From the NCBI RefSeq assembly GCF_000966195.1, contig NZ_LAHL01000014.1, forward strand, positions 1 to 64,000: DNA of 64,000 bases, in the 5' to 3' direction. Position 1 is the first letter of the stretch. Each line of letters opens with the position of its first letter. Source of the DNA: Domibacillus robiginosus. GTDB taxonomy: Bacteria > Bacillota > Bacilli > Bacillales > Domibacillaceae. A program made the position numbers and the translations under genes. Positions 36,361-45,751 of the stretch are shown here, piece by piece. The notes under the pieces were generated by a model. It saw only the letters and a list, made by a program, of their open reading frames with translations. It ran no database searches and was not told the DNA's origin.

Positions 36361-37809
36361 ATGATGAAGTATTTACAAAATATCGGCCGATCCTTAATGC
36401 TGCCGGTAGCCGTTCTTCCTGCCGCCGCTATTCTGATGGGGATCGGCTACTGGATCGACCCAACGGGATGGGGAGCAGACAATGCAACAGCCGCGTTTTT
36501 AATTAAAGCGGGCTCTTCTATTATTGACAATATGGCAATTTTATTTGCGGTTGGGGTTGCGCTTGGTATGTCAAAGGATAAAGATGGATCGGCCGCCCTG
36601 AGCGGACTGGTCGCTTATCTCGTTGTCACCACCCTTTTATCAATTGACTCAGTTGCAATGCTGCAGGGAACAGATCCTGAAAATGTAAATGCTGCATTTG
36701 ATAAAATCGATAATCAGTTTATCGGTATTTTATCAGGCATTGTGGCTTCTATTATGTATAACCGGTTTAGTCATGTTCAATTGCCGGATGCACTGGCATT
36801 TTTCAGCGGCAAGCGCCTCGTGCCGATTATGACAGCGGTAGCGATGCTTGTGATTTCTGGCATTTTATTTTACGTGTGGCCTGTTATCTTTACCGGCCTT
36901 GTTTCATTTGGGACGGCCATCAGCAAGCTTGATTTTATTGGTGCTGGTCTCTACGGCTTCTTTAACCGCCTGCTTATTCCGACCGGGCTTCATCATGCAC
37001 TCAATTCTGTTTTCTGGTTTGATGTGGCAGGCATCAATGATATCGGTAATTTCTGGTCCGGAGAAGGGGAAAAAGGTGTCACAGGCATGTATCAGGCAGG
37101 TTTTTTCCCCGTCATGATGTTTGGCCTGCCGGCTGCTGCATTGGCTATGTATCACACAGCTAAATCAAAACGGAAAAAACAGGCAGCCTCACTGCTGCTC
37201 GCCGCTGGATTTGCTTCATTTTTCACTGGTGTAACAGAGCCGCTTGAATTTTCGTTTATGTTTTTAGCGCCGGCGCTTTATGTGGTTCATGCAGCATTGA
37301 CCGGCGTCTCACTGGCGGTCGCCGCTTTTTTCCACTGGACAGCGGGCTTCGGATTTAGTGCGGGGCTAGTGGATTTTGTCCTGAGTTCACGGCTTCCACT
37401 TGCCAATATGCCGTATATGCTGCTTGTGCAGGGGCTTGTGGTCGGGCTTATTTATTACGTGCTGTTCCGGTTTTTAATTCAAAAGTTTCATTTGAAAACA
37501 CCAGGGCGCGAAGAGGAAACAGCTGAAACAGGAGTGGAAAACACAGCGCCAGGCAGCCGTTTTGAAAGGATGGCAGCGGTCATTTATGAAGGACTCGGCG
37601 GCGATGCCAACGTTGCTTCGGTTGATAACTGTGTGACCCGTCTGCGTGTGGAAGTGCGGGACATGAACGCAGTAGACGAAGCGAAAATAAAATCAGCCGG
37701 TGTGCCGGGCACTCACGTTGTCGGCCCAAGGAGTATTCAAGTGATCGTCGGGACAAATGTTCAGTTTGTGGCAGATGAAGTTGCCCGTATCCGAAACAAG
37801 AAAAAGTAA
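36361..37809 (+). CDS. nagP: PTS N-acetylglucosamine-specific EIICB component
   Basis: 482 residues. The EIIC membrane domain (about 1-370; IGRSLMLPVAVLPAAAILMGIG, IPTGLHHALNSVFWFD, FFTGVTEPLEFSFMF) transports and the EIIB domain (about 400-482) carries the phosphorylated Cys in VASVDNCVTRLRVEV. No EIIA domain is present, so EIIA of another system (probably glucose) must serve it. It imports GlcNAc as GlcNAc-6-phosphate, feeding nagA and nagB opposite. ATG 36361 follows AAAGGGGGA. Confidence 0.94.
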   Translation: MMKYLQNIGRSLMLPVAVLPAAAILMGIGYWIDPTGWGADNATAAFLIKAGSSIIDNMAILFAVGVALGMSKDKDGSAALSGLVAYLVVTTLLSIDSVAMLQGTDPENVNAAFDKIDNQFIGILSGIVASIMYNRFSHVQLPDALAFFSGKRLVPIMTAVAMLVISGILFYVWPVIFTGLVSFGTAISKLDFIGAGLYGFFNRLLIPTGLHHALNSVFWFDVAGINDIGNFWSGEGEKGVTGMYQAGFFPVMMFGLPAAALAMYHTAKSKRKKQAASLLLAAGFASFFTGVTEPLEFSFMFLAPALYVVHAALTGVSLAVAAFFHWTAGFGFSAGLVDFVLSSRLPLANMPYMLLVQGLVVGLIYYVLFRFLIQKFHLKTPGREEETAETGVENTAPGSRFERMAAVIYEGLGGDANVASVDNCVTRLRVEVRDMNAVDEAKIKSAGVPGTHVVGPRSIQVIVGTNVQFVADEVARIRNKKK

Positions 37810-37842
37810 AAGCCGCGTATACGCGGCTTTTACTTTTTTAAC
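37800..37842 (+). terminator. Terminator of nagP
   Basis: AAAAGTAAAAGCCGCG / CGCGGCTTTTACTTTT stem with loop TATA. Confidence 0.95.
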
Positions 37843-37910
37843 GTGAATAACAGACAGGCATAGTGTAAAGTGAAAATGGGTAAAAAGAAAGAGGAATGGA
37901 GCGTGAGAAG

Positions 37911-38846
37911 ATGATTCAATTTGATCAAGTAGAAAAACAGTATCCAGACGGTACCTATGCAGTTCGAGAGCTGGATTTGACGATTCAAAAAGGGGAATTT
38001 TTTGTACTGATCGGACCAAGCGGCTGCGGGAAAACCACAACGCTTAAAATGATTAACCGGCTGATTCCGATTTCAGATGGGACGCTGCGGATAAATGGCC
38101 GGAAAATCAGTGAATTTGATATTCACGAGCTGCGCTGGAACATTGGCTATGTACTTCAGCAGATTGCCCTGTTTCCACACATGACGATTGCAGAAAACAT
38201 TGCCGTTGTGCCGGAAATGCGCAAATGGGACCGGGAGAAAATCAGCCGCCGTGTAGATGAGCTTTTAGAGATGGTCGGACTCGATCCTGCTGTATACCGA
38301 AATCGTAAGCCGGCCGAGCTGTCAGGAGGACAGCAGCAGCGCATTGGAGTGGTGCGGGCGCTTGCGGCGGACCCTGAAGTGGTGCTGATGGATGAGCCAT
38401 TCAGTGCACTCGATCCCATCAGCCGTGAAAAGCTGCAGGATGATTTGCTGGACCTTCAGCGCAATATTCAAAAAACAATTGTATTTGTGACCCATGACAT
38501 GAAAGAAGCTATTAAGCTTGGTGACCGGCTTTGCCTGATGAAGGAAGGGCGTGTTGTACAAATCGGGACACCATCGCACATTATGAGCCAGCCCGCCAAT
38601 AATTTTGTAAAAAGCTTTATCGGTACGGACCATCTTGAAGAAAGCCGGACGGTCCGGGATGTAGTGACTGCCTTTCCAGCTCAACCAGCAGAAGGCAGGA
38701 GGATTGAAAGCGGGGAAACGGTCCTGAAAGCTCTCCAGCTGCTAGCTGAAGCAGACGCTTTAACGGTATATGAACATGGCCGGCCGATTGGCACGATTAC
38801 TCACCGCACGATTGTTCAATTTCTCGGCAGGGAGGTACGGCTATGA
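37911..38846 (+). CDS. ABC transporter ATP-binding protein, OpuCA/EgtV type
   Basis: 311-residue ATPase of the osmoprotectant (OTCN) type. Walker A GPSGCGKTTT, Q-loop VLQQIALFPHMTI, signature LSGGQQQRIG, Walker B VVLMDEPFSALD, switch His in VTHD. The C-terminal 60 residues (SGETVLKALQLLAEADALTVYEHG, GTITHRTIVQFL) look like one CBS-type module, often used to sense ionic strength. ATG 37911 is preceded by GGAG nine bases upstream; ATG 37896 lacks spacing. Its stop overlaps the permease ATG (ATGA). Confidence 0.9.
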   Translation: MIQFDQVEKQYPDGTYAVRELDLTIQKGEFFVLIGPSGCGKTTTLKMINRLIPISDGTLRINGRKISEFDIHELRWNIGYVLQQIALFPHMTIAENIAVVPEMRKWDREKISRRVDELLEMVGLDPAVYRNRKPAELSGGQQQRIGVVRALAADPEVVLMDEPFSALDPISREKLQDDLLDLQRNIQKTIVFVTHDMKEAIKLGDRLCLMKEGRVVQIGTPSHIMSQPANNFVKSFIGTDHLEESRTVRDVVTAFPAQPAEGRRIESGETVLKALQLLAEADALTVYEHGRPIGTITHRTIVQFLGREVRL

Positions 38847-40360
38847 ACCGGCTTGCAACAGTTTTTACAGAGCGGCGTGAGGAGCTGCTTGCTGCTTTAT
38901 TTGAACATATTCAAATTTCCTTTATTGCCCTTTTTTTCGCCGTACTGATTGCCATCCCGCTTGGCATTCTCTTAACAAGAAAACAGCGGGCAGCAGAGAG
39001 CATTATCGGCATTACAGCTGTGCTTCAAACGATTCCATCACTGGCACTGCTCGGCTTGCTTATTCCTCTTTTTGGAATCGGAAAAGTGCCGGCTGTGATT
39101 GCTCTTGTTGTGTATGCACTGCTTCCCATCTTAAGAAATACATACACAGGAATTAAAGAAGTAGATCCATCTCTGATTGAAGCAGCACGGGGGATGGGGA
39201 TGAATCAAAAGCGCCGGCTTTTAAAAGTGGAGCTGCCGCTTGCCATGCCGGTGATCATGGCAGGCATTCGAACCGCCATGGTTTTAATTGTTGGAACGGC
39301 GACGCTTGCTGCCCTAATTGGTGCCGGCGGACTTGGCGATCTGATTCTTCTCGGGATTGACCGTAACAACACAGCTCTTATTATACTTGGTGCGGTGCCG
39401 GCCGCACTGCTCGCTATTTTGTTTGACGTGCTTCTCCGTCGATTTGAAGCTCTTTCTTTTCGAAAAGCAGGTGCCTTGCTCGGTATCTTTCTTGCAGCGG
39501 CCTTATTGGTCATTGTTATCCCGCTTTTCGGCCGCGGGGACAAGGAAATTGTGATTGGGGCAAAGCTTGGGGCAGAGCCTGAAATTTTAATTAATATGTA
39601 TAAATTACTCATTGAACAGGATACGGATTTAACTGTCCAATTAAAACCGGGACTTGGCAAAACCTCGTTTGTATTTAACGCACTTGATTCCGGCAGCATT
39701 GATTTGTACCCGGAGTTTACGGGCACTGCTATTTCGGAATTTTTAAAAGAAACAGCCCGTAGCACTGATTCCCGCGAGGTGTATGAGCAGGCAAAGCGAG
39801 GCATGAGCGAGCAGTTTAATATGGAAATGCTTGAACCGATGCAGTATAACAATACGTATGCACTCGCCATTCCGTCTTCACTGGCAGAGCGAAACAATGT
39901 CAAAACCATTTCTGATGTTAAGCAAATTGAAAGCCAGATCAAAGCCGGTTTCACACTTGAGTTTTCGGACAGGGAAGACGGCTATCTGGGGATTCAAAAA
40001 TTGTATAGTATTGATTTTCCCTCTGTTGTAACTATGGAGCCGAAGCTTCGCTATCAGGCTCTTCAAAACGGTGAAATCAACTTAATCGATGCGTATTCAA
40101 CAGACAGCGAATTGCAGGTGTATGATTTAACCGTTTTAGAAGATGATCAAAACCTTTTCCCGCCCTATCAGGGAGCGCCTCTTTTAAGAAAAGAAACAGC
40201 AGAAGAATACCCGGAGCTCGTCCAATCATTAAACAAGCTTGCCGGCAAAATTAGCGATGACGATATGCGGGCGATGAATGTAGAGGTGAATGTAAACAAC
40301 CAGTCTGCGGAACAAGTGGCACGTGCTTATTTAGAGAGGGAAGGCCTGTTAAAACCATAA
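38843..40360 (+). CDS. ABC transporter permease fused to substrate-binding domain
   Basis: 505 residues. Residues 1-215 are a BPD-type permease (EAARGMGMNQKRRLLKVELPLAMPVIMAGIRTA contains the EAA loop, near residues 113-145). After one more membrane span (about 212-232) the rest is an OpuAC/ProX-like binding domain (IVIGAKLGAEPEILINMYKLL, LYPEFTGTA, DAYSTD). Such chimeras occur in OpuF (compatible solutes) and EgtU (ergothioneine). I cannot decide the substrate from sequence: the aromatic-cage residues would need a structural comparison. Confidence 0.87.
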   Translation: MNRLATVFTERREELLAALFEHIQISFIALFFAVLIAIPLGILLTRKQRAAESIIGITAVLQTIPSLALLGLLIPLFGIGKVPAVIALVVYALLPILRNTYTGIKEVDPSLIEAARGMGMNQKRRLLKVELPLAMPVIMAGIRTAMVLIVGTATLAALIGAGGLGDLILLGIDRNNTALIILGAVPAALLAILFDVLLRRFEALSFRKAGALLGIFLAAALLVIVIPLFGRGDKEIVIGAKLGAEPEILINMYKLLIEQDTDLTVQLKPGLGKTSFVFNALDSGSIDLYPEFTGTAISEFLKETARSTDSREVYEQAKRGMSEQFNMEMLEPMQYNNTYALAIPSSLAERNNVKTISDVKQIESQIKAGFTLEFSDREDGYLGIQKLYSIDFPSVVTMEPKLRYQALQNGEINLIDAYSTDSELQVYDLTVLEDDQNLFPPYQGAPLLRKETAEEYPELVQSLNKLAGKISDDDMRAMNVEVNVNNQSAEQVARAYLEREGLLKP

Positions 40361-40363
40361 CGT

Positions 40364-40396
40364 AAACCCGGGCGGTTATCCTGCCCGGGTTTTTGC
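40364..40396. terminator. Terminator of the ABC transporter operon, overlapping the CHAD gene end
   Basis: AAACCCGGGC / GCCCGGGTTT stem with a nine-base loop and TTTT. Confidence 0.9.
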
Positions 40397-41296
40397 TTGC
40401 ATTAATTCAACATCGTCTATTAACGCTTTTAATCGATTGTTCCATTTTTTCCTAGCAGCAGCGATCTCTTTTTCTGACACGTCCAGCTTTTCTTTGTAAC
40501 GGTCCAGCTTGTCCAGCCAATCCTTTACATCGTTTATTTCACCAAATTGAGTTTGTATATCCTTATACTGTTTTTCTTTTTTTGAAAAGTCCTGGCCAGC
40601 CAGGCTGCTAAGATCAGCGTATAAGTAGCGAAGCACTTTGGACTGAATGCGCACTTTATGCAATACCTTGATAGATTCAGGAGCCTGTTTTCCATAAGTA
40701 TCAACCGTTTTTTGATACTGGTCAGCTTTTTCGTTAAATTGACTTTCAAACAAAAGGATCCGGGCATCCGGGTCAATCGATAGGGCATAAAAAGAAAGTT
40801 CTTCCGCTGCAAAAGCCGAAGAGCGGCGGCTCGCTTTTTGAACTAATTCAGGCAGGTTTTGCTGCAGCTTTTTTTGCAGCTTTTTGCGCTTTTTATGAAC
40901 TTTTTTAAAAAGCTGCTGATGAACCTGCCCATCCCGATCCTCGAATGCTTCTAAAAACACATCTGCTTCACGGACCGGATTCAGCAGAGAGTGAATCCTT
41001 TTTATTTCTTTTACAAGTGGATGATGTTTGGGTACGTTTAAAAATTGCAGCAAAGATGTAATCTTTCTTCCTGTAACCCGGGCCTGGTGGATTGCTTCAG
41101 CATCACTCGTTTTCAAGCATTTTTTACATACATGCAAATATCGACTGATCCTTTTTTGAAACCATGATTCCCATTGGGCCAGCCGCCAGTCATTTCCTTC
41201 AGCAAGGCATTCGCTGCATATAAAATGCTGTTTGATTGGAATAAGTGACTGTTCGTTTTTGCATAACTGGCATGTATTTGTTTCGCTCGGCATCAT
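40376..41296 (-). CDS. CHAD-domain protein with N-terminal zinc-ribbon
   Basis: About 307 residues. The N terminus holds CQLCKN...FICSEC and then CKKC, paired cysteines that suggest a zinc ribbon. The rest is a CHAD helical domain (IHQARVTGRKITSLLQFL, HSLLNPVREADVFLEAF, LHKVRIQSKVLRYLYADLSSL), which has regularly spaced His/Arg/Lys residues and in other proteins binds polyphosphate. The start among GTG/TTG/ATG codons is uncertain; I take the ATGATG at 41296. Function here unknown. Confidence 0.8.
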   Translation of the reverse strand: MMPSETNTCQLCKNEQSLIPIKQHFICSECLAEGNDWRLAQWESWFQKRISRYLHVCKKCLKTSDAEAIHQARVTGRKITSLLQFLNVPKHHPLVKEIKRIHSLLNPVREADVFLEAFEDRDGQVHQQLFKKVHKKRKKLQKKLQQNLPELVQKASRRSSAFAAEELSFYALSIDPDARILLFESQFNEKADQYQKTVDTYGKQAPESIKVLHKVRIQSKVLRYLYADLSSLAGQDFSKKEKQYKDIQTQFGEINDVKDWLDKLDRYKEKLDVSEKEIAAARKKWNNRLKALIDDVELMQAKTRAG

Positions 41297-41482
41297 TCCG
41301 TCACCCGCTTTCCTATTATTCTTTTTGTTTTCCCGTTTTCCCAAAAAGCTAACACGGGTTAATGCGCGAATAATTTATTGTATTTAGTATTAATATGTTC
41401 GTAATTGGCATGTTATAATGAGTTTGAAAAATGAAAAAGAAGAAAAAAGTCTGAAATGGCGAATATTAAGGAGAATGCAGAG

Positions 41483-42649
41483 ATGGCAGGGTTACAAACA
41501 AAAACGATTATGATGCTTGGATCAGGAGAACTTGGAAAGGAAGTAGTCATGGAAGCACAGCGGCTTGGTGTAAAAACGATTGCGGTAGACCGGTATGAGG
41601 GAGCGCCCGCTATGCAGGTGGCCCATTCCTCACACGTCATCGATATGCTGAATGGGGATGCGCTTCGAGCGTTAATTGAACAGGAAAAGCCTGACTTTAT
41701 CATTCCTGAAATCGAAGCGATTGCGACTGAAACACTGATTGAACTTGAAAAAGAAGGGTATCATGTAATACCAACAGCAAAAGCAGCAAATCTGACCATG
41801 GACCGTGAAGGGATTCGCCGTCTGGCAAGTGAAACACTGGGCCTGCCAACGGCAAAATATGCGTTTGCCAATACGCTTGAAGAATTGCAGGAAGCGGTGC
41901 GGACGATCGGCACTCCCTGTGTGATTAAACCGATCATGAGCTCATCTGGAAAAGGGCAGAGTGTCTGCCGCTCGCACGAAGATGTAGAGCTCTCCTGGAA
42001 CACGGCTCTTGAAGGAGGACGGGCGAAAAAAACACGGGTTATTGTAGAAGAATTTATTACATTTGACTCTGAAATCACATTGCTGACGGTTCGGTCCGTT
42101 TCCGGCACCACATTTTGCGCGCCGATAGGTCATATTCAAGAGGACGGGGATTATATTGAATCATGGCAGCCGCACAATATGACAGAGGAACAGATTGCGG
42201 AAGCAGAAACGATTGCTCAAAAAATTACAGATGCACTTGGTGGCTATGGTTTATTTGGGGTAGAGCTGTTTTTAACGGCGAATGGCGTTTATTTCAGTGA
42301 AGTATCGCCGCGGCCGCATGACACTGGGATGGTTACGATGGTCACTCAGGATCTATCCGAGTTTGCGCTCCACATCCGGGCAGTTCTTGGATTTCCAATT
42401 CCAGGTGTGCATCTTTTATCTCCAGGTGCCAGCCGTACCATTAAAGCATGGGAGGAACAGTCTTCTTACAAAATCAGCGGAGTGAACAAAGCACTGGAGG
42501 TACCCCATACGCAGGTGCGGGTATTTGGAAAACCCGAAACAAAAAAAGGACGCCGTATGGCGGTTGTTTTAACCAGCGCCCAAACAGTGCAGGAAGCCCG
42601 GAAAGAAGCGGAAACAGCTGCTGCCCACATAACAGTAGACTACGAATAA
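41483..42649 (+). CDS. purT: Formate-dependent phosphoribosylglycinamide formyltransferase
   Basis: 388-residue ATP-grasp enzyme that makes formyl-GAR from GAR, formate and ATP in purine synthesis. Landmarks: [77 protein letters not shown] 41483 has AAGGAG nine bases upstream. Upstream, CGAA (41367) and TTCG (41398) half-sites weakly recall paired PurR boxes, but spacing is off. Confidence 0.95.
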   Translation: MAGLQTKTIMMLGSGELGKEVVMEAQRLGVKTIAVDRYEGAPAMQVAHSSHVIDMLNGDALRALIEQEKPDFIIPEIEAIATETLIELEKEGYHVIPTAKAANLTMDREGIRRLASETLGLPTAKYAFANTLEELQEAVRTIGTPCVIKPIMSSSGKGQSVCRSHEDVELSWNTALEGGRAKKTRVIVEEFITFDSEITLLTVRSVSGTTFCAPIGHIQEDGDYIESWQPHNMTEEQIAEAETIAQKITDALGGYGLFGVELFLTANGVYFSEVSPRPHDTGMVTMVTQDLSEFALHIRAVLGFPIPGVHLLSPGASRTIKAWEEQSSYKISGVNKALEVPHTQVRVFGKPETKKGRRMAVVLTSAQTVQEARKEAETAAAHITVDYE

Positions 42650-42655
42650 AAGAAC

Positions 42656-42687
42656 AAAAAAGGAACCTGATTCAGGTTCCTTTTTTA
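42656..42687. terminator. Terminator between purT and the 42685 gene
   Basis: AGGAACCTGA / TCAGGTTCCT stem with one-base centre and A/T runs on both sides. Confidence 0.9.
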
Positions 42688-43107
42688 TAACGCATCAGAT
42701 GTAAGAGACGCTAAAATCGCTTTTGTTTCGGCCATTTTTTCTTTGTTTTCTTCCAGCATATAATCATGCAGAACACCTAAATAGTAATCAAGCTCCCTGT
42801 AACGCATCCTCTTCGTAACGGCTTCCCGCTCCCTTTGAAGCCGATCGATCCATGCAGAAAATGGAATCGATTCATTTACATGAGCGAGCACATTCCGGTC
42901 GGCAATTTTGGCATAAATGAGCTCCATCGTGTCACGGTGGCGGATGAACGTAAACTGGTTGTTAGCCGCTGCCTGATACACATTTAAAATCATTGTACCG
43001 CGGTCAAAGCCCCAAAAAATCAAATAATGCTGTGCTGCAAGTTCATGCACCATTCTTTTTAGCTGCTCCTTTGACAGGTGAAGAGACAAGTTTTTATGCT
43101 CGATCAT
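42685..43107 (-). CDS. Hypothetical protein, 140 residues
   Basis: Soluble, mainly helical protein (LSKEQLKRMVHELAAQ, then a short beta section IFWGFDRGTMILNVYQ, then long helices up to the end). I do not recognise the family. ATG follows AAGGGGGC. Flanked by a terminator at its end, so probably monocistronic. Confidence 0.65.
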   Translation of the reverse strand: MIEHKNLSLHLSKEQLKRMVHELAAQHYLIFWGFDRGTMILNVYQAAANNQFTFIRHRDTMELIYAKIADRNVLAHVNESIPFSAWIDRLQREREAVTKRMRYRELDYYLGVLHDYMLEENKEKMAETKAILASLTSDAL

Positions 43108-43194
43108 ACCGGATGCCCCCTTCTGTTAAGTAAGCGTTACCATTACCTTATTATATGATAAAACGGCAGGCCTGACTTGTTCAAGCCGGCATCC

Positions 43195-43761
43195 TTAATA
43201 AAAATCTGTACGTTCCCGCTCCTGCAGTTCTTCCGCCGCTACCTGCAGGTCATACATAGTGATAAGAAAAATATCGTAATTCCCTTGCTCGGCCTGGTTG
43301 TCCGCCGCCGCTTTTAAAAATTTGGGCGAGCCTTCTTTTTCTTCATCATAAACAAGCAGGAGCGCCTCTGTGTTGTCGAGTGAAAATTGATCCCTCGCTT
43401 TGAACTGCCAGGGGCCTATATAAGGCTTTTTAGACACCGCATCAACAAAGTCGGCCCGATCGATAATGCTGTTATAGTAATCCTGCCGTTCTTCCTTCCA
43501 ATTTTTCTCCTGTTCTAAAAAAGGCGTAAGAACACCAAGTTTTAAATCAGGAAATTCCTCCTGCAAGGAAAAAACAACTTCCGCTCCCCACAACTCCACA
43601 CCGGGCTGGCCGCCAATAATGACCCATTCGAGTCCTTCTTCTACAAGTACGCGCAGCCGTCCTTCAAGTGCATGCTTGATAACAGAAATGCCTGGATGTT
43701 TTTGATCCCATATGCCAAGCTCGTGGCTTTTGTAGCCGGAGAGCAAAATCGTTTTAACCAA
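43195..43761 (-). CDS. ypsA: YpsA family protein (DUF1273, SLOG fold)
   Basis: 188 residues matching Bacillus YpsA: SGYKSHELGIW at the N terminus, LVEEGLEWVIIGGQPGVELWGAEV, FPDLKLGVLTPFLEQEKNW and GSPKFLKAA. SLOG-fold proteins bind nucleotide-like ligands; in B. subtilis YpsA overexpression affects cell division. The start is the TTG at 43761, five bases after GAGGTGG; the reading to 43851 runs into the divergent ABC-F start region and is rejected. Confidence 0.88.
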   Translation of the reverse strand: MVKTILLSGYKSHELGIWDQKHPGISVIKHALEGRLRVLVEEGLEWVIIGGQPGVELWGAEVVFSLQEEFPDLKLGVLTPFLEQEKNWKEERQDYYNSIIDRADFVDAVSKKPYIGPWQFKARDQFSLDNTEALLLVYDEEKEGSPKFLKAAADNQAEQGNYDIFLITMYDLQVAAEELQERERTDFY

Positions 43762-43835
43762 TTCAACCACCTCGGGTCCATTATACATGGAAGAATGGTA
43801 AAATGAAAAAAGACCAGCAGAAAAAGGAGAAAGCC

Positions 43836-45713
43836 ATGAACGTTTTAACAATGGAAGGTTTAACGAAAACAGTAGGGGAAAAAGAGCTGTTTCAGCATAT
43901 TTCTTTTTCGATCACAGAAGGAGATAAAATTGGGATTCTCGGTATTAACGGAACCGGCAAAACAACACTTTTAAATGTGATTGCCGGCCTGGATGACTGG
44001 GACGAAGGGAAAAAAGATCATCCGAATGACTATTCGATTTCCTATCTGTCTCAAAATCCGGATTTTGATGAGAGCATGACCATTATGGATTATTTATACG
44101 CCAGCCAATCACCGGTTTTTTCAGCGATTAAAGAGTATGAGCGGGCGCTTCTTCAGCTGCAGGAAAATGCCGAAGACGAATCGGTGCAGCAGGAGCTTAT
44201 GAAGCAGCAGCAGCGAATGGATGACCTGAGCGCATGGGACACAAGTGCGGAAGCCAAAACGATCCTGACAAAGCTGGGCCTCCCGAATTTCGGGCAAAAG
44301 CTGTCTGAACTGTCCGGCGGCCAGAAAAAACGGGCGGCTCTGGCTAAAACGCTCATCGAAACACCGGATCTGCTTATTTTGGATGAGCCAACCAACCATT
44401 TGGATTATGACAGTATTAAGTGGCTTCAGGAATATTTGAAGAAATCGCAGAAAGCGGTTCTGTTCGTCACGCATGACCGGTATTTTCTCGATGCTGTCGC
44501 CGATAAAATCTGGGAGCTTGAGCGCGGAAAATTGTATGAGTATAAAGGTAACTACGCAGACTTTCTCGAAGCGAAAGCCATTCGGGAAGAAAACGAGGTG
44601 CTTGAGCAGGGCAAAAAAGAAAGCCTTTTTAAAAAGGAGCTTGCCTGGATGCGCAAAGGCGCCAAAGCCCGTACGACCAAACAAAAAGCACGCATTCAGC
44701 GCTTTGAAACGCTGGATGCTGAAGTGAAAAATAAGCAGAGCAGTGAATCACTCGAAATGGATCTCGGCGGTGCCCGTCTTGGCAAAAAAGTGCTGGAGCT
44801 GAAAAATATTCAAAAAGCATTTGGCAGCCGGGCGATTTTAACCGATTTTTCTTTCCTGTTTAAGCGCGGTGACCGGATTGGGATTGTCGGGCGCAACGGC
44901 AGCGGAAAGTCTACATTGCTGAATATTATCGCGGGCCGTGAGCCATTTGATGCAGGTGAGCTGGATCAGGGGCAGACAGTGAAAATCGGCTACTATACGC
45001 AGGAAAACGAAGATATGGATGAAAACATGCGGATGATTGAGTATATTCGGGAAACAGCAGAATCCATTCAGCTCAAAGACGGCAGCTTCGTTTCAGCTGC
45101 GCAGATGCTGGAAAAGTTTTTGTTTCCTATGCATACGCACGGCACATTGATCCGCAAGCTTTCAGGCGGAGAAAAGCGGCGTCTTTACCTGTTAAACATT
45201 TTAATGTCTGCACCGAACGTCCTCCTTTTAGATGAACCGACCAATGATCTTGACACGCAGACACTAACGATTTTAGAAGACTATCTAGACCATTTTGCAG
45301 GGGTAGTCGTAACCGTATCCCATGACCGGTATTTCCTTGATAAAGCATGCCGCCAGCTGCTTGTATTCAAGGGACACGGCGCCGTTGATTTTTACTATGG
45401 GAGCTACTCTGACTTTCTTGAGGAGAAACAGGAGACCCCTGTTGCAGATGTGAAACCAAAGACCTCCGCAGCACCGCCACGCCCGGAACGGAAAAAGAAA
45501 ATGTCGTATTCGGAAACGCGGGAATGGGAAACGATCGAGGATGACATGGAAGCAGCCGAGCAGAGGATTTCAGATATCTCCAATGAAATGGCAACAGCCG
45601 GCAGTGATTTTGAAAAACTGAATCGCTTAATGGCAGAAGAAGCAGAGCTGAAGGAAAAGCTGGATTATATGCTTGAGCGCTGGGAGTACCTAGCGGAAAA
45701 AGCAGGCGAATAA
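43836..45713 (+). CDS. ABC-F family ATPase (Uup/YfmR type)
   Basis: 625 residues, two ABC domains without membrane spans. Walker A: GINGTGKTTL and GRNGSGKSTL; signatures LSGGQKKR and LSGGEKRR; Walker B LLILDEPTNHLD and VLLLDEPTNDLD. The linker between them (about 240-310) is the P-site tRNA interaction motif region. The C-terminal 60-residue coiled coil (ETIEDDMEAAEQRISDIS) is typical of the Uup branch. It works on the ribosome to relieve stalls; a drug-resistance role is not indicated. ATG follows AAAAGGAG. Confidence 0.92.
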   Translation: MNVLTMEGLTKTVGEKELFQHISFSITEGDKIGILGINGTGKTTLLNVIAGLDDWDEGKKDHPNDYSISYLSQNPDFDESMTIMDYLYASQSPVFSAIKEYERALLQLQENAEDESVQQELMKQQQRMDDLSAWDTSAEAKTILTKLGLPNFGQKLSELSGGQKKRAALAKTLIETPDLLILDEPTNHLDYDSIKWLQEYLKKSQKAVLFVTHDRYFLDAVADKIWELERGKLYEYKGNYADFLEAKAIREENEVLEQGKKESLFKKELAWMRKGAKARTTKQKARIQRFETLDAEVKNKQSSESLEMDLGGARLGKKVLELKNIQKAFGSRAILTDFSFLFKRGDRIGIVGRNGSGKSTLLNIIAGREPFDAGELDQGQTVKIGYYTQENEDMDENMRMIEYIRETAESIQLKDGSFVSAAQMLEKFLFPMHTHGTLIRKLSGGEKRRLYLLNILMSAPNVLLLDEPTNDLDTQTLTILEDYLDHFAGVVVTVSHDRYFLDKACRQLLVFKGHGAVDFYYGSYSDFLEEKQETPVADVKPKTSAAPPRPERKKKMSYSETREWETIEDDMEAAEQRISDISNEMATAGSDFEKLNRLMAEEAELKEKLDYMLERWEYLAEKAGE

Positions 45714-45715
45714 TT

Positions 45716-45748
45716 AAAAGGCTTCCGGGCAACCGGAAGCCTTTTTTT
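45716..45748 (+). terminator. Terminator of the ABC-F gene
   Basis: AGGCTTCCGG / CCGGAAGCCT stem with loop GCAA and T7. Confidence 0.95.
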
Positions 45749-45751
45749 GCA

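Noticed and set aside
39205-39954. 249-residue open frame on the minus strand inside the permease fusion gene
   Set aside because: Antisense shadow; the sense frame has clear transporter motifs and this one has Ser/Ile-rich nonsense composition.
41367-41401. Paired PurR boxes before purT
   Set aside because: Only the CGAA/TTCG cores match and the spacing is larger than in known PurR sites.
44121-44684. 187-residue open frame opposite the ABC-F gene
   Set aside because: Antisense shadow of a gene with both Walker motifs; no start signals.
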